Shown one piece after another: positions 8,060-16,262 of a stretch of DNA of 64,000 nucleotides. The stretch's first letter is position 1. Each line of letters begins with the position of its first letter. The notes below the pieces were generated by a model. It was not told the DNA's origin. It did not search any database and saw only the letters and a program-made list of their open reading frames with translations. The stretch lies in contig NZ_FPEH01000016.1 in assembly GCF_900117425.1 (NCBI RefSeq), positions 310,001 through 374,000 on the forward strand. Direction: 5' to 3'. The DNA is from Novosphingobium sp. NDB2Meth1. Lineage in GTDB: Bacteria; Pseudomonadota; Alphaproteobacteria; Sphingomonadales; Sphingomonadaceae. Position numbers and translations under genes: made by a program.

Positions 8060-9007
8060 ATGGCCGATCCGTATTCCATCCTCGGAGTCCCGCGCACGGC
8101 GAGCGAGAAGGACATCAAGTCCGCCTATCGCACGCTGGCCAAGGAACTGCATCCCGATCGCAACGCCGACAAGCCCAATGCGGCGGAACGCTTCGCGCAG
8201 GTCACGCAGGCCTATGACCTGCTTTCGGACAAGGACAAGCGCGCCCGGTTCGATCGCGGGGAGATCGATGCGGACGGCAATCCGACCGGCCCGTTCGGCT
8301 TCGGTGGCGGGTCCGGCGGCGGCTTTGCCGGTGCCCAGCGCGGCTATCGGCATGACGGTTTCGAAGGCTTCGGCGGCGGCTCGGGCAGCGAGGGTCTCGA
8401 CCTCGGCGACATCTTCGAGGGCCTGTTCGGCGGGCGCGGCGGCATGGGTGGTGGCGCGGGTGGCGGCGCGCGCAGGCGGCCGGCTCCGCGTGGCGCGAAC
8501 GTTACCTACACGCTCAAAGTTCCCTTCAGCGAAGCGGCCTGCCGCACGCCGCAGCGCGTGACCCTGGCCGATGGGAAGACGATCGATCTCAAGCTCCCGC
8601 CCGGCCTTGTCGATGGCCAGCAGGTCCGCCTTGGCGGGAAGGGCGAGCAGGGACCGGGCGGGTTCGGCGACGCCATCGTCACCATTGAAATCCTCCCGAG
8701 CCCCTATTTCGAGCGGGACGGCGACAATATCCTGCTCGAAGTGCCGATCAGCCTGAACGAAGCGATCGAGGGTGCGAAAGTGCGCATTCCGACCGTCGAA
8801 GGCCCGGTTATGATGACGGTCGGGCCCGGCAGCAGCAGCGGGAAGGTGCTCCGCCTCAAGGGCCGCGGCTTCACGCGCAAGAATGGCGAGCGCGGCGATC
8901 AGCTGGTGACTTTGCTGGTGGACGTGCCGACCGACGATGCCGACCTCAAGGCTCGCCTTGAAGGTTGGCAGGACAGCCGCGACTTGCGCGCCAGGTTTGC
9001 AGTATAG
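8060..9007 (+). CDS. DnaJ-class molecular chaperone (CbpA-like, no zinc finger)
   Basis: Hsp40 co-chaperone that stimulates DnaK ATPase. The J domain occupies residues 1-~68 with the invariant HPD (KELHPDRNAD). It is followed by a long Gly/Phe- and Gly-rich linker (about residues 80-145) and two C-terminal beta domains (VTYTLKVPFSEAAC; GDNILLEVPISLNEAIEGAKV). The four CxxCxGxG repeats of true DnaJ are absent, so it is a type II (CbpA/DnaJB) member. Length 315 residues. Only 4 bp separate its stop from the next ORF, which suggests an operon. Confidence 0.93.
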   Translation: MADPYSILGVPRTASEKDIKSAYRTLAKELHPDRNADKPNAAERFAQVTQAYDLLSDKDKRARFDRGEIDADGNPTGPFGFGGGSGGGFAGAQRGYRHDGFEGFGGGSGSEGLDLGDIFEGLFGGRGGMGGGAGGGARRRPAPRGANVTYTLKVPFSEAACRTPQRVTLADGKTIDLKLPPGLVDGQQVRLGGKGEQGPGGFGDAIVTIEILPSPYFERDGDNILLEVPISLNEAIEGAKVRIPTVEGPVMMTVGPGSSSGKVLRLKGRGFTRKNGERGDQLVTLLVDVPTDDADLKARLEGWQDSRDLRARFAV

Positions 9008-9011
9008 CGCC

Positions 9012-10040
9012 ATGGTCGGCGATGCGGCCTCCGTATCGGCGCAGCCTGAGCCGATCCTCCCGGTCACCGACCTTTCCCCGGAGGCACGGCGCCGCGCCGC
9101 GCTGACACAGCGGCCCGGGTTTGGCGGTGCGGGTGCACGTGATGCCCTGCGCCTGCGCTCGCGCGAAGTGCTGCGCCGGGTGTGGACGGGGGTGATCTAT
9201 GACGGCACGATCCATGCTGGCAACTTCGCCTACATGGTGCTGATCGCCCTGTTTCCGTTCTTTATCACGGGTGCCGCGCTGTTTTCGCTGGTAGGTGAGG
9301 CGAACGACCGGACCGCGGCGGTCAACACGGTGCTGATGGCGATGCCCCCGGTGGTTGCGAACGTCCTCTCGCCCGTGGCCCACGCCGTGATCGAGGCGCG
9401 CACCGGCGGGCTGCTGTGGATCGGCGGGCTGGTTGGCCTTTGGACCGTTGGCAGCCTTGTCGAGACGATCCGCGACATCTTGCGCCGCGCCTATGGCACC
9501 AAGCTGATCTACGCTTTCTGGCGTTACCGGTTGATGTCGACCGGGCTCATCATCGCCTCGGTCGTGCTGATCCTGCTGTCGATTGCCGCGCAAGTGGTGA
9601 TCGGGACGGCGATGGAAACCGTAACCGCGCTGTTCCCGCAAGCGACGGGCCTGATCGACACACTGGCGCTTTCGCGCGTGGTTCCGGCGCTGGTCCTGTT
9701 CGGCTCGCTCTGGCTCCTCTTCATCTCGCTGACCCCCGGCGCCTACAGCGCGCGGATCTACCCCAAGTGGCCTGGTGCGCTCTTTGTCACGCTGTGGTGG
9801 CTGGTTGTCACCACGGTGCTGCCGAAGCTGCTGCGCCACCTGTTCGTCTATGACCTGACCTACGGCAGCCTGGCCGGCGTGATGATCACGCTTTTCTTTT
9901 TTTGGCTGATTGGCCTAGGGATGGTGATCGGAGCCGAACTGAACGCTGCTTTGGCGGAAACGCCGGAAGAGCACGACCTCGTTGGGCAGGCCGACAACCG
10001 GGCTCGCGCCGCGAAAGCCCGCATGCAACAGGATGAGTGA
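9012..10040 (+). CDS. YihY/BrkB family inner-membrane protein
   Basis: Polytopic membrane protein of the YihY (formerly RNase BN) family, whose function is unsettled. A cytoplasmic N-terminal ~60 residues precedes about six helices. Family features are GNFAYMVLIALFPF in helix 1, the WTVGSLVETIRDILRRAYG stretch, and TYGSLAGVMITLFFFWLIGL near the end. The C-terminus is charged. ATG at 9012 lies 4 bp after the chaperone gene; the ORF reaches back to 8937, but that part lies inside the upstream gene in another frame. Length 342 residues. Confidence 0.92.
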   Translation: MVGDAASVSAQPEPILPVTDLSPEARRRAALTQRPGFGGAGARDALRLRSREVLRRVWTGVIYDGTIHAGNFAYMVLIALFPFFITGAALFSLVGEANDRTAAVNTVLMAMPPVVANVLSPVAHAVIEARTGGLLWIGGLVGLWTVGSLVETIRDILRRAYGTKLIYAFWRYRLMSTGLIIASVVLILLSIAAQVVIGTAMETVTALFPQATGLIDTLALSRVVPALVLFGSLWLLFISLTPGAYSARIYPKWPGALFVTLWWLVVTTVLPKLLRHLFVYDLTYGSLAGVMITLFFFWLIGLGMVIGAELNAALAETPEEHDLVGQADNRARAAKARMQQDE

Positions 10041-10053
10041 AGCAAGAGGTCGC

Positions 10054-10887
10054 ATGACAGGACTTATGGAAGGAAAGCGTGGCCTGATCATGGGCCTCGC
10101 CAATGACAAGTCGCTCGCATGGGGGATTGCTCGCAAGCTGCACGAGCAGGGTGCCGAGCTGGCTTTTTCGTATCAGGGTGAAGCGCTGGAAAAGCGCGTG
10201 CGTCCGCTGGCCGCCAGCCTCGGCAGCGACTTTCTGATCGAATGCGACGTTTCAGACATGACCGCGCTCGACACCGCGTTCGAGACACTGGCCGCGCGCT
10301 GGCCGACGATCGATTTCCTCGTCCACGCCATCGGCTTTTCGGACAAGACCGAACTGCGCGGCAAGTTCATGGATACCTCGCTCGACAACTTCCTGATGAC
10401 CATGAACATCTCGGTCTACAGCATGGTCGCGGTCACGCAGCGCGCGGCGGCGATGATGCCGCAGGTGGAAGACGACAACGGCGTGAAGACCGGCGGCGGT
10501 TCGATCGTGACGCTTACCTACTACGGTGCCGAAAAGGTCGTGCCGCACTACAATGTGATGGGCGTCGCCAAGGCCGCGCTCGAAGCGAGCGTGCGCTATC
10601 TTGCCAATGACTGCGGCCCGCAGGGGATCCGCGTCAACGCACTCTCCGCCGGACCGATCAAGACTCTGGCCGCCAGCGGGATCGGGGACTTCCGCTACAT
10701 CCTGAAGTGGAACGAGCTCAATGCGCCGCTGCGCCGCAATGTGACGATCGACGACGTCGGCGGGGCGGGGCTCTACCTACTGTCGGACCTCTCGTCAGGC
10801 GTCACAGGCGAAGTGCACCACGTCGACTCGGGCTATCACACCGTCGGCATGAAGCAGGAAGACGCGCCGGATATCGCGCTGGGTTGA
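10054..10887 (+). CDS. fabI: Enoyl-ACP reductase (NADH), FabI
   Basis: Last reductive step of each fatty-acid elongation cycle, and the classical triclosan target. The Rossmann-type SDR of 277 residues has the FabI N-terminal GLIMGLANDKSLAWGIA and DFLVHAIGFSD. The catalytic Tyr-x6-Lys is seen in HYNVMGVAKAALEAS, and the ending VTGEVHHVDSGYHTVGM is typical of the family. The start at 10054 is preceded by AAGAGGT at good spacing. ATG at 10033 would overlap the YihY gene and is less likely. A GC-rich hairpin follows the stop. Confidence 0.96.
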   Translation: MTGLMEGKRGLIMGLANDKSLAWGIARKLHEQGAELAFSYQGEALEKRVRPLAASLGSDFLIECDVSDMTALDTAFETLAARWPTIDFLVHAIGFSDKTELRGKFMDTSLDNFLMTMNISVYSMVAVTQRAAAMMPQVEDDNGVKTGGGSIVTLTYYGAEKVVPHYNVMGVAKAALEASVRYLANDCGPQGIRVNALSAGPIKTLAASGIGDFRYILKWNELNAPLRRNVTIDDVGGAGLYLLSDLSSGVTGEVHHVDSGYHTVGMKQEDAPDIALG

Positions 10888-10893
10888 AGACTG

Positions 10894-10920
10894 GCCGCCC
10901 CGCCTCAGGGCTGGGGCGGC
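10894..10920. terminator. GC-rich hairpin between convergent fabI and secreted-protein gene
   Basis: GCCGCCCC at 10894-10901 pairs perfectly with GGGGCGGC at 10913-10920, and the inner GCC/GGC extends the stem to about 11 bp with one bulged T. It starts just after the fabI stop and overlaps the 3' end of the convergent gene. No T-run follows on either strand, so termination efficiency is uncertain. Confidence 0.5.
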
Positions 10921-11504
10921 GTTGCCAGCGGCGGGTTGGTTGAGGGCGCAGCGGCTGGAGCCTGTGGCTTCGTTTCTCCTTCGCGTTCGCGCTTGAGCTT
11001 GGCCTCGTACTCCCTTTCGAGCACCTCGACGCGGGCCTGCTCGGCTGCGGTGTCCGCATCGATCGTCTGCAGCCGCTTGGCGCGCTCTTCCTCGATCAGC
11101 TTGCCGAACTGGACGTCGCTGCCCTGCTTCTTTTCGGCATAGGCATTCTTGATCAACTGCGACATGCAGCCGGTGGCGCCGCCCGACCCGACCGGCGAGC
11201 ACGAGTTGGTGCCGAAAGCGCTGACAGTCTCATAGGCTTTCACGCGCTGCGTCCAGCCCTGATTGGCTGAGTCGTTCGGGTTGTCGCGCAGCGGCTTGGG
11301 AATGCGGAAGCGCTCGGATTCGTCCTTGCGCGCGCAGACCGTGATCGAACCGTCGGTCGAGGCAGGGCAGGGATCATCGCCGTAGACGATCAGCTGGTTG
11401 ATCTTCTCGGACGGGTTTTCCTGCGCCACAGCCGGTAAAGGCGTTCCGAGGAGCGCGGCGAAAGCCAATGCGGGGGCAAGGGCGGCGGCAGAACGGCGCA
11501 TCAT
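10905..11504 (-). CDS. Secreted protein of unknown function with C-terminal coiled coil
   Basis: A signal peptide (MMRRSAAALAPALAFAALLG, cleavage near AVAQ) leads to a ~175-residue periplasmic protein. The first part has IVYGDDPCPASTDGSITVCA, with two cysteines likely to pair, and a second Cys pair lies in NSCSPVGSGGATGC. The last third is a charged helix rich in Glu, Arg and Lys (AEQARVEVLEREYEAKLKRE), probably a coiled coil, ending in a Pro/Ala tail. I chose ATG at 11504; the ORF begins at 11531. No named family is recognised. It is convergent with fabI. Confidence 0.78.
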   Translation of the reverse strand: MMRRSAAALAPALAFAALLGTPLPAVAQENPSEKINQLIVYGDDPCPASTDGSITVCARKDESERFRIPKPLRDNPNDSANQGWTQRVKAYETVSAFGTNSCSPVGSGGATGCMSQLIKNAYAEKKQGSDVQFGKLIEEERAKRLQTIDADTAAEQARVEVLEREYEAKLKREREGETKPQAPAAAPSTNPPLATPPQP

Positions 11505-11606
11505 CGCAGGTAAGCTCCAGCTGGGGGTCACGCCCTACGATATAGGACCTCTGCCGCGTGAACGATAGCTGAAGTCAGCACCTCGCGGTGGATCATGCCC
11601 GGCTGG

Positions 11607-12119
11607 TCAAATTCGCTTCGAGACCGCGATTGCCATTCTGCAACCCATGCGGATCGCGTTGAACAGCAACGGATAGGCCGGGGCCTTCTCTGCGCCGGAG
11701 GCCAGCGCGGTATCGCGGTGCTCGCGCTCATCATCGCGGAACTCGCGGATCATGTCGGCAAGCTCGGGATCCTCATCACCGAGCTGCTCCAGCTGCTCGG
11801 TATAATGACGGTCGATCTCGGTCTCGATGGCGGCGGTGCAAGCCATGGCTGCTTCGGGGCCGATCAGCGCTGTGGCGGCGCCCAGTGCGAAACCTGCGGC
11901 GGACCAGACCGGTTGCAGCACTGTGGGGCGCACACCGCGCTTCACCAACAAGGCATCGAAGCGTTCGCGGTGAGCGGCTTCCTGCTGCGCCATCGTCGCG
12001 ATCTCTCCCGAGATCGGCGTGCGGTCGCCCATGACGGCCAGCTGCCCGGCATAGATGCGAATTGCGCCGAACTCGCCGGCCTGGTTCACCCGCAGCATTG
12101 CTTCACGCGTTTCAGTCAT
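11607..12119 (-). CDS. coq7: Coq7-type demethoxyubiquinol hydroxylase
   Basis: Di-iron oxygenase of ubiquinone synthesis, hydroxylating the quinone ring at C6 (3-demethoxyubiquinol hydroxylase). The 170-residue four-helix bundle carries the iron ligands in two E-x-x-H motifs (QQEAAHRERFD and DDEREHRDTAL) and further Glu residues (NQAGEFGAIRIYAGQ, IETEIDRHY). The ATG at 12119 overlaps the dsbB stop as ATGA, so the two are translationally coupled. The ORF upstream of this ATG lies inside dsbB and is not used. Confidence 0.94.
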   Translation of the reverse strand: MTETREAMLRVNQAGEFGAIRIYAGQLAVMGDRTPISGEIATMAQQEAAHRERFDALLVKRGVRPTVLQPVWSAAGFALGAATALIGPEAAMACTAAIETEIDRHYTEQLEQLGDEDPELADMIREFRDDEREHRDTALASGAEKAPAYPLLFNAIRMGCRMAIAVSKRI

Positions 12120-12610
12120 CTTCCAAGTTCCTTGCCGCGGCGGCCGAGAAGCACAAGAACAAGCACCGCACTGGATACCGAAATGAGGAAATTGAAGCCC
12201 GCAAGGCTTACGCCGAACAGCGTCCACGCCGGTGTATCGCAGCGGATCAGCGGGGCATTCATGATCGATGCCAGCGGATCATCGCCGAGGCTGGTCGAGG
12301 AGCATGCGGTCGGGCCCTGCCACCAGCCGTATTCGACCCCGGCGTGGAAGGCGCCGATCGCCCCGCTGACGCCGATGGCCAAGGCAGCCAACGCTACGAG
12401 CGCGGCACCAAGCCGGGTTCCAGGCGTGGCGAGACCGCCGAGCGCGAGGGCAATCGCGGCAAAATGCGGGTAGCGCTGCCACCAGCACATCTCGCACGGC
12501 GCCAATCCGAAGCCATATTGCGCGATATAGACCGCTGCGATCAAAGCACTCGGCACCACGAATGCGAGCAGATAGGCGGCCTGCGCGGGGCTCTTTGCCG
12601 ACGTCGCCAT
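12116..12610 (-). CDS. dsbB: Disulfide bond formation protein B
   Basis: Inner-membrane quinone reductase that re-oxidises DsbA. It has four membrane helices in 164 residues. The first periplasmic loop holds the redox pair in APCEMCWWQRYPHF (Cys-x-x-Cys), and the second loop holds Cys in GPTACSSTS and LIRCDTPAW, the expected second pair. No dsbA is in the window. The stop overlaps the coq7 start by 4 bp and the ATG at 12610 follows ctpA by 4 bp, so ctpA-dsbB-coq7 are one transcript. Proximity to a quinone-synthesis gene matches its quinone requirement. Confidence 0.92.
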   Translation of the reverse strand: MATSAKSPAQAAYLLAFVVPSALIAAVYIAQYGFGLAPCEMCWWQRYPHFAAIALALGGLATPGTRLGAALVALAALAIGVSGAIGAFHAGVEYGWWQGPTACSSTSLGDDPLASIMNAPLIRCDTPAWTLFGVSLAGFNFLISVSSAVLVLVLLGRRGKELGR

Positions 12611-12614
12611 CGGC

Positions 12615-13955
12615 TTACCGCTTGCGCGCAGCCAGCGCCTGCGGGGCCGTCCGCCCAAGCGTCTGCAGCGCATAGTAGAGCTGGAAGTCGTCGATCCCCT
12701 TGGCCTTGAGCTCCTCGGGCGTCATCTTGAAGCGCGGATCCTGCACCTTGTCGCGCTCGAGATCCTTGTCGTCCTTGATCTCGTTGATCAGGTGTCCGCG
12801 CAGATCGCTCTCGCGATAGAAGCGCTGGGCGCGCTTGCGCAGATCGGGGTCAGAAATCTGCGGGACCGCGATATCGGGATCGATGCCACCTTCCTGCACC
12901 GAGCGGCCCGACGGCGTGTAATAGCGCGCCGTGGTTAGCTTGAGCGCGGTGTCGCGGGTGAGCGGCATCAGCGTCTGCACGCTGCCCTTGCCGAAGCTGC
13001 GCTGGCCCATGAGCACGGCGCGGTGCTGGTCCTGCAGCGCCCCTGCAACGATCTCTGATGCAGAGGCCGAGCCTTCATTGATCAGCACAACCATCGGGAT
13101 GCCCTTGGCGATATCGCCGGGCGTCATCGATTCGGCGCTGTAGGTCTCGTTGTCCCGCGAGTAGCGACCGCGTTGGGAGACGATCACACCATGATCGAGG
13201 AACAGATCGGACAGCGCGACGGCCTGATCGAGCAGCCCACCGGGATTGCCGCGCAAGTCGAGGATCAGCCCGGTGAGCCGGCCGCCGGTCCGGGCCTTGA
13301 TCTGCTTGAACGCATCGAGCGCCTCGCTGCCGACATTGGCGCTGAAGCTCGAGACCGAGATGACCCCGACATTGCCTTCGACCTTCCAGTCGACGGGCTT
13401 CAGCTCGATGATCTGGCGGGTGATCTTCACCTCAATCGGCTCGTCCCTGCCCGAGCGGAACAAGGTGAGGCTGATCGTAGTGCCCGGCGGGCCACGCATC
13501 TGGTCGACCGCTTCATCAAGCGTGCCGCCGTAGATCAATTTGCCGTTGATGTGCGTGATGAAGTCGCCGGCCTTGACCCCGGCGGCATCGGCGGGACTAC
13601 CCTTGGTGGGCGCAATAACCTTGACCGCACCGTCATCCATCGTGACTGACAGGCCGAGTCCGCCGTAGGAACCGTCGGTCTGCGTCCGCAGGTTCTCGAA
13701 ATCACGTGCGTCGAGGTAGGAACTGTGCGGATCGAGCGCGGCCAGCATTCCGTTGATCGCGCCCTTGATCAGTTTGTCGTCGTCAACCGGTTCGACATAG
13801 CTCGTCTTGATACGCTCGTAGACGGCGAGAAGCTTGCTGAATTCCGGCCCGGTACGCGCATCGACAGCGGCAAGACCGGCGGTGGATGCCGGAATGAGCG
13901 CAACCGCACTGACCAGCGCAGCGGCACGCAGCAAGGAAACAAACTTGAACGCCAT
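12615..13955 (-). CDS. ctpA: C-terminal processing peptidase, S41 family (CtpA-like)
   Basis: Periplasmic PDZ-containing serine protease. A signal peptide (MAFKFVSLLRAAALVSAVAL) precedes an N-terminal domain. A PDZ domain follows (GGLGLSVTMDDGAVKVIAPT to DFITHINGKLI), then the catalytic core. The nucleophile is in NEGSASASEIVAGAL and the catalytic Lys is in SFGKGSVQTLM, a Ser/Lys dyad. RGNPGGLLDQAV is also diagnostic. Length 446 residues from ATG 13955. It sits 96 bp downstream of the envC-like gene. In other bacteria CtpA proteases degrade peptidoglycan hydrolases, so this neighbour is suggestive. Confidence 0.94.
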   Translation of the reverse strand: MAFKFVSLLRAAALVSAVALIPASTAGLAAVDARTGPEFSKLLAVYERIKTSYVEPVDDDKLIKGAINGMLAALDPHSSYLDARDFENLRTQTDGSYGGLGLSVTMDDGAVKVIAPTKGSPADAAGVKAGDFITHINGKLIYGGTLDEAVDQMRGPPGTTISLTLFRSGRDEPIEVKITRQIIELKPVDWKVEGNVGVISVSSFSANVGSEALDAFKQIKARTGGRLTGLILDLRGNPGGLLDQAVALSDLFLDHGVIVSQRGRYSRDNETYSAESMTPGDIAKGIPMVVLINEGSASASEIVAGALQDQHRAVLMGQRSFGKGSVQTLMPLTRDTALKLTTARYYTPSGRSVQEGGIDPDIAVPQISDPDLRKRAQRFYRESDLRGHLINEIKDDKDLERDKVQDPRFKMTPEELKAKGIDDFQLYYALQTLGRTAPQALAARKR

Positions 13956-14051
13956 GATCGTCTTTCGGCAGAGAGGACATCGCCTTGAACTTGCTTCTAT
14001 AGAGGCGCGGCGATTAACGCCAGATGGGCCGGCGCCATGCAGAAAGGGCAA

Positions 14052-15260
14052 TCACGGGCCGATCAGGGCGAGCGGATTGACCGGATTGCCATCCTTGCGC
14101 AGTTCGATCGTCACCGTGGGCCGCCCGGGTTCGGCGAGGCCCAGCGGCGAACCCTGCACAACCTTGGCCGACACGCCGACGTCAAGGCGCCCGAGATTGG
14201 TGATCAGCGACGTCCAGCCGCCATCATGATCGATGATGACGATGCGCCCGAAACCGCGATAGTCGCCGGCAAAGGCCACCCTGCCGGCCGCCGGAGCGAC
14301 GATCTGCGCGCCGGCGGCCGGCGCGAGCGTAACGCCGATCGAACGTGTTGCCCCCGTCGCATCGCCGAATCCGCTGACGATGCGGCCGCTGACCGGCATG
14401 ATCCACGCGAGGCCCCCAGCGGCTGGACGAATTGGTACGTTCTCGTCCACCACCAGCATCGAGCCGGGTCGATCAGGACGCGGAACGGGTCCGGGCAAGG
14501 CGGCAAGCTGGCTCCGCAATGTACCGTCAGCCTGCAGGCGTTCCATCAGCGCCGCGATGTCACGCGTGTCTTCCGCGAGGGCCAGAGCGCGATCAGCTTC
14601 CCGGCTGGCAACCCCTTGCGCGCTGCGAGAGGCGATGCGCTGGCGGCTTTCGACGGCCACGAGCTGCTGGCGCCTGAGGGTAAGCCCCTCTTCGCTGGCC
14701 TTGAGCGTGGCCGCAGCACGCCGCGCCTTGTCCTGCAACTGGCGCCCGCGCACGATTTCCGAGCGTAGTCCTGCCGTCCGGCGCTGAACTTCGGGCAGCA
14801 TGTTTTCGAGTACGGCACGCAGGTAGACAGTCTCGCGCAGGGTATCCGCCCGCATCAGGCTGAACATGAGCGGGCGGCGCGACATCAATTGCAGCGCAGC
14901 GGTGAGGCGCACTACCGGTTCTTGGCGCTGCGCGATGCGCAGCCGCAAAGCCGCGCGCTGGCGGTCGATCTCGCGCACGCTGGCTTGTGCAATCGCGATT
15001 TCGGCTTCGGACTGCTGGATGCGTGCCGCAATGGCTGCTGCTTCGCTGGCCGTGCGATCGGCTGCAGCCGTTGCGCGGCGGGCTGCCGCTTCCAGCGCAT
15101 CGCCGCGCTTGCGGGCCTCCGCCAAGGCCTGCGTGGCTCTCCGCAGCGCATCACCCGCCTGATCGGCGCTCTCGAACGGCGCGTCCTGGGCCAAGCTCTG
15201 CCAGCCGACGAGGCAAGCGAGCGCCAAGAGCATGGCAATAAAGGGCGCGCGTGACGTCAT
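14052..15260 (-). CDS. EnvC-like murein hydrolase activator with degenerate LytM domain
   Basis: Periplasmic protein with a signal peptide, a long coiled coil (about residues 30-250, rich in Ala, Arg, Glu and Gln) and a C-terminal LytM/M23 fold (about residues 290-402). The catalytic residues are missing: the usual HxxxD region reads SIGVTLAPAAGAQ and the HxH position reads TVTIELRKDG. This is the EnvC/NlpD pattern, in which the domain activates amidases rather than cutting peptidoglycan. ATG at 15260 lies 4 bp after rlmH; ATG 15272 overlaps it and is an alternative. ctpA follows. Confidence 0.85.
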   Translation of the reverse strand: MTSRAPFIAMLLALACLVGWQSLAQDAPFESADQAGDALRRATQALAEARKRGDALEAAARRATAAADRTASEAAAIAARIQQSEAEIAIAQASVREIDRQRAALRLRIAQRQEPVVRLTAALQLMSRRPLMFSLMRADTLRETVYLRAVLENMLPEVQRRTAGLRSEIVRGRQLQDKARRAAATLKASEEGLTLRRQQLVAVESRQRIASRSAQGVASREADRALALAEDTRDIAALMERLQADGTLRSQLAALPGPVPRPDRPGSMLVVDENVPIRPAAGGLAWIMPVSGRIVSGFGDATGATRSIGVTLAPAAGAQIVAPAAGRVAFAGDYRGFGRIVIIDHDGGWTSLITNLGRLDVGVSAKVVQGSPLGLAEPGRPTVTIELRKDGNPVNPLALIGP

Positions 15261-15264
15261 GGCA

Positions 15265-15690
15265 TCAGCCATCGCGATGATAGGGGTGGCCGGAGAGGAT
15301 ACTGGTCGCCCGCCAGAGCTGCTCGGCGAGCATGGCGCGCGCCAACATATGCGGCCAGGTCGCGGCGCCGAAAGCGAGGAGGATATCCGCGCTATCCCTG
15401 AGGTCTGCCTGATGCCCATCCGCCGCGCCGATCAGGAAGCGCGCTTCACGTACGCCGTCGTCGCGCCATCGGCCCAGAATTTCGGCAAAAGCAGTAGATG
15501 CTAGGTGCTTGCCGCGTTCGTCCAAGGCGACGGTGCGGAACGGCGTTGCGGTCGGGGCCGGTATGGTTCCGCCGCGATCAGGTAACTCCGTCACCTTGAA
15601 GCCCCAGCTGATCCGACGCGCGTAGCGGTCTACCAGTTCGGCTTCGGGCGAACGACCGATCCTACCGCGGGCAATTACATGGAGCAGCAT
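15265..15690 (-). CDS. rlmH: 23S rRNA pseudouridine(1915) N3-methyltransferase RlmH
   Basis: SPOUT-class methyltransferase acting on the pseudouridine at position 1915 of 23S rRNA in helix 69, using S-adenosylmethionine. The 141 residues start MLLHVIARGRIGRSPEAELV. The knot region contains FLIGAADGH and the C-terminal LARAMLAEQLWRATSILSGHPYHR, nearly invariant in the family. The ATG at 15690 is preferred to an upstream TTG. It follows rsfS by about 75 bp, an order (rsfS-rlmH) conserved across many bacteria. Confidence 0.96.
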   Translation of the reverse strand: MLLHVIARGRIGRSPEAELVDRYARRISWGFKVTELPDRGGTIPAPTATPFRTVALDERGKHLASTAFAEILGRWRDDGVREARFLIGAADGHQADLRDSADILLAFGAATWPHMLARAMLAEQLWRATSILSGHPYHRDG

Positions 15691-15764
15691 GACCAAGCCC
15701 TAGCCCAGAACGGCGACGCAATGAATCCCCGCCTTTCCGGACCTGTGGAGGGCACAGCTTTGCT

Positions 15765-16181
15765 TCAGGCCGCGCCCTGATCTCCGAACGCCCACATCCG
15801 CTCGAGATTGTAGAAGCTGCGCACCTCGGGGCGGAACAGGTGGACGACGATGTCGCCTGCATCGATCAGAACCCAGTCCGCCGCAGGCAGACCTTCGATC
15901 CGGACATGACCGAAGCCGCCCTGCTTGATCCGCTCGGCCAGCTTTTGCGCCATGGAGGCGACCTGACGTGTCGAGCGGCCCGAGGCGATGACCATGTGAT
16001 CGGCGACCGAGCTTTTGCCCTCGAGCGGGATCGTGACGATCTCCTGCGCCTGATCGTCGTCCAGCGAGCGCAAGACGAGGTCGAGCACGGTTCCGGGCGC
16101 TGCAACCGGCGATCCGGAGGCGATGCCGGCATCTACCGGCAGAGGCTGTGGGCTTGTCATGGGTGTGTAGATGGTCTCCAT
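15765..16181 (-). CDS. rsfS: Ribosomal silencing factor RsfS
   Basis: Binds ribosomal protein uL14 and blocks subunit joining when nutrients are limiting. An N-terminal extension of about 30 residues precedes the conserved core: LDDDQAQEIVTIPLEGKSS, ADHMVIASGRSTRQVASMA, then GLPAADWVLIDAGDIVVHLF and the end FYNLERMW. Length 138 residues. Its neighbours nadD upstream and rlmH downstream are the usual partners of this gene in bacteria. Confidence 0.95.
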   Translation of the reverse strand: METIYTPMTSPQPLPVDAGIASGSPVAAPGTVLDLVLRSLDDDQAQEIVTIPLEGKSSVADHMVIASGRSTRQVASMAQKLAERIKQGGFGHVRIEGLPAADWVLIDAGDIVVHLFRPEVRSFYNLERMWAFGDQGAA

Positions 16182-16262
16182 GGTTTACGGTTCAATGATC
16201 CTGAGTGGTGTGAAAAAAGCCGAAACGGTGCGGCCCTGCGCGGAACGGGTTGAGCTTGTCGC

